The position numbers were made by a program, and so were the translations under genes. A stretch of DNA of 64,000 bases from Biomphalaria glabrata (taxonomy: Eukaryota > Mollusca > Gastropoda > Planorbidae), in the NCBI RefSeq assembly GCF_947242115.1, contig NC_074716.1, positions 19,598,090 to 19,662,089 of the forward strand. Direction: 5' to 3'. Numbering within the stretch: position 1 is the stretch's first letter; each line of letters begins with the position of its first letter. Positions 62,501 through 64,000 of this stretch are shown here, in pieces. The notes beneath the pieces are model-generated. The model searched no databases, was not told the origin of the DNA, and saw only the letters and a list, made by a program, of their open reading frames with translations.

Positions 62501-63981
62501 CTGAGTTCTTAAACAAGAGCAACCAAATGAGGAGCAATGCTTAAGAAAAAGAGAAAACTCAGCAATAGAACTGCATATTAAGGTTTATTGTGTTTCACAT
62601 TATCTTTTATGATGGCATACTTGGCAGTTGCAGGTTGTTTGCTAGAACCTGGCTAGGACATAAGGAGGTCATGTCCTCCATCTGGCAGGCATTGGCCTAA
62701 AGTGTCAAATTGTCAGGCATTTTAACAACATTTCTAAATATCTAGCAATTACTTTATATCTTCTGTATGAATTGCTCAAGCTCACCAATAGACAGTAGTA
62801 AGGTGACAATTTTTTTTTTGACAAGCTCCATCTTGAACTAGTGTTCATTTGTTCAAGGATATTCAAAAGAAACCAGTAACTCAAAATTCGCCAAGATCTA
62901 CTAGTGTTTATTTAGCATTCTGAGGCATAAAAATAATAATAAAGTTAAACAAGGCACTTATGCTAGCCAATATGCAGTGGTCAAGAGAGGGAAATTAAAC
63001 AAAGAGAGACACTTTCCTCACTATCTGAAAAAAAAAAAAGTCCTGCGTGGAGTTCCATAAGTACATTTGCACTAATGAATGAACAACTGTTCAATAATAA
63101 CTTATAGAATTTCTGAAAATCATTGTCTAGATTCTTTATCTAGACTAGATCTATTGATATAGAAATAATCTAAATTAAAATGATCTAGGTCACTACTCCA
63201 AACTGAAACTCTATCTATAACTAGGAGTAGTAGACCCAGAAAAACCTGTACTAAAAAAAATAATCCAGAAAATAGATCATTCATTTATATTTAATTTGAA
63301 AAAAAAAAAGGTTATACATCTAAATATCAATAAATTTAAAATCAATCTAGATCTATGAGCTATTAGATATAGATCTACTCTAGACTATCTACTTGAAGTG
63401 AAACTGAATGTGCGCACATTATTGCAATTTATAAAGCAATTATAGTAGTTTGCATTTTTTGGAAAAGGGAAAATAATAAATCTAGATGTTTGTTTTCATT
63501 AAAAAAAAATATTTTGAATTATTTGTTTGAGAAATATTTCCCCAACCATATGTCAGAAAATTGAGCATGGGGAAATTCAAAACTATCATTACTTTACAAA
63601 TGTATGTGATGCATGTTAAAGTATGTAAAACTATTTCGGGATGTTAGTTTTCACCTGATGTTTTATCTTTATCTTCAGAGTTGGTCTGTCCACTCTCATC
63701 TGAAGAAGACTGTTCCTCAATCATTTCAACAAAATTGGAAGGGAAGACGCCATGCTTCCCATTGAGAGACCCTTCCCACCAGCCTTCCTCAACCTGAACA
63801 AAAATGTTGACAAAACTTAGGTAAGACCACTTAATACTCAATAAACAGTATTAGAGAAAATGAATGTGCACTGGCTCCCTAACCTGTTTGTGGAATTCAA
63901 TGATATCTCCCACTTGTAGCTCAAGTTCATCATCATTTTCTTTTTTATATTCAAAGAGAACTTTACACTTTTTTTTCTTCT
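53578..63981 (-). CDS. CIN85/CD2AP family adaptor (SH3KBP1-like), 12 exons in window, 5' end outside
   Basis: Exons, 5' to 3': 63981-63884, 63793-63655, 62047-61920, 61436-61367, 61099-60912, 60696-60585, 59886-59857, 58310-58137, 57563-57451, 55266-55123, 54583-54469 and 53861-53578. All are GT-AG with agreeing phases, encoding 531 residues in window. The first two exons form SH3-B ([17 protein letters not shown], then [20 protein letters not shown]). Exon 3 has [18 protein letters not shown], a linker block conserved in CIN85. Exon 5 is SH3-C ([39 protein letters not shown]). Pro-rich exons follow, including [13 protein letters not shown] and [10 protein letters not shown]. Exon 9 carries a capping-protein-interaction motif ([10 protein letters not shown]). 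The last exon is a coiled coil ending [20 protein letters not shown], like the CIN85/CD2AP C-terminus. The family links receptor endocytosis (Cbl) and actin capping. SH3-A and the start codon lie beyond the window, and one invertebrate gene usually stands for both vertebrate paralogues, so I give no symbol. Confidence 0.93.
53965..54270. mobile_element. Possible solo LTR in the last intron of the adaptor gene
   Basis: About 300 bp running from TGTTGTAAGG to CATCATAACA, with short inverted ends, a GTATTTAAGG box and an AATAAA in its second half. The layout resembles a solo LTR fossil. No internal retroviral part and no clear target duplication are seen, so this is tentative; age cannot be judged from one copy. 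Confidence 0.3.
57451..57563 (-). other. Exon carrying the capping-protein-interaction (CPI) motif
   Basis: The 37 codons encode [20 protein letters not shown] followed by KGPKKRPP. Vertebrate CD2AP and CIN85 have a CPI motif of the form LxHxTxxRPK(6x)P that binds the actin capping protein. Here every anchor is kept except Pro of RPK, which is Ala. The preceding SFD-x-(L/I)EP block also matches CD2AP. Confidence 0.85.
59678..59886 (-). other. Alternative read-through end of the 30-nt exon in the adaptor gene
   Basis: The 30-nt exon 59886-59857 ends at a strong donor (G|GTAAGAA). If that donor is not used, the frame stays open for 60 more codons to a TAG at 59678-59680, encoding [20 protein letters not shown] and later [20 protein letters not shown]. 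Composition is unlike the AT-rich introns around it. It could be an alternative terminal exon giving a short isoform without the Pro-rich, CPI and coiled-coil parts, or a chance open frame. Confidence 0.4.
60211..60330. repeat. 38-39-bp tandem repeat, three copies, in an intron
   Basis: The unit TATATTCTGTCAAAAAAGTG then ACAGTTTTTCACTAGCGT is repeated three times, the last incomplete. Each unit contains the inverted pair GTGA...TCAC. Confidence 0.85.
60398..60540. repeat. About 39-bp tandem repeat, four diverged copies, in an intron
   Basis: Units share ACATCTTCACAAAG, then T(T/A)ACCAGTG or ATACTAATG, then TTAAAGA(A/G)TTATA(C/T)AC. They decay toward the 3' side. Confidence 0.8.
60825..60911 (-). 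repeat. Local duplication abutting the SH3-C exon
   Basis: TTTGATACAAAATAAGACCA occurs twice (60830-60852 and 60869-60891), and the copy includes CTTCTTCATTTG, which is also the end of the SH3-C exon. The duplication lies immediately downstream of the donor at 60911 and carries exon-end sequence with an imperfect donor. Confidence 0.7.
63120..63390. repeat. CTAGATCT-rich stretch in an intron
   Basis: Words TCTAGACTAGATCTA, GATCTAGG and TCTAGATCTATG recur, as at 38040-38480. No coding signal. Confidence 0.5.
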
Positions 63982-64000
63982 CTGAAAATATTAAGAGATG

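Overview
The window is eukaryotic nuclear DNA: AT-rich, with spliced genes, microsatellites, LINE and SINE relics and several minisatellites. The gene sequences are animal. Clusters of CTAGATCT-type words and several dispersed repeats that I associate with gastropod genomes make a mollusc, probably a heterobranch snail, the best guess. That assignment is inference, not proof.

Layout. 1-14.2 kb is a transposable-element graveyard: a hAT/ZMYM-like transposase relic, several LINE pieces, and one clear nest in which a CR1/L2-like LINE sits inside an RNase H-bearing LINE that itself sits inside a degenerate tandem repeat. 14.55-18.94 kb carries a complete four-exon gene (+) for a small acidic protein (SMAP/C11orf58 family); its first intron holds a LINE and a pogo-like transposase relic. 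20.3-22.2 kb is a dispersed repeat inside which a 49-bp unit has expanded to about 31 copies. 23.58-35.40 kb is a complete ten-exon gene (-) for an STK33-like protein kinase, tail to tail with SMAP. 39.8-46.8 kb is an array of about seven 0.8-1.06 kb monomers, each with two internal variable repeats. 47.05-48.0 kb is a 40-bp HindIII minisatellite. 53.58-64 kb is the 3' three-quarters of a CIN85/CD2AP (SH3KBP1) adaptor gene (-), whose 5' end (SH3-A) lies past the right edge.

For the three host genes I placed every listed exon by reading splice sites, and the phases and residue counts close exactly: SMAP 204 aa, STK33-like 436 aa, and 531 residues of the CIN85/CD2AP homologue. They are not an operon or an obvious pathway. 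SMAP is a poorly understood acidic protein, STK33 a CaMK-group kinase, and CIN85/CD2AP an endocytosis and actin adaptor.

No new biochemical system is evident. The most interesting structure is repeat biology: two different minisatellites (49 bp and 40 bp) appear to have arisen from two different parts of the same dispersed repeat family. In the 40-46.7 kb array, nearly all monomer length differences are explained by whole-number changes in a 58-bp and a 103-bp sub-repeat.
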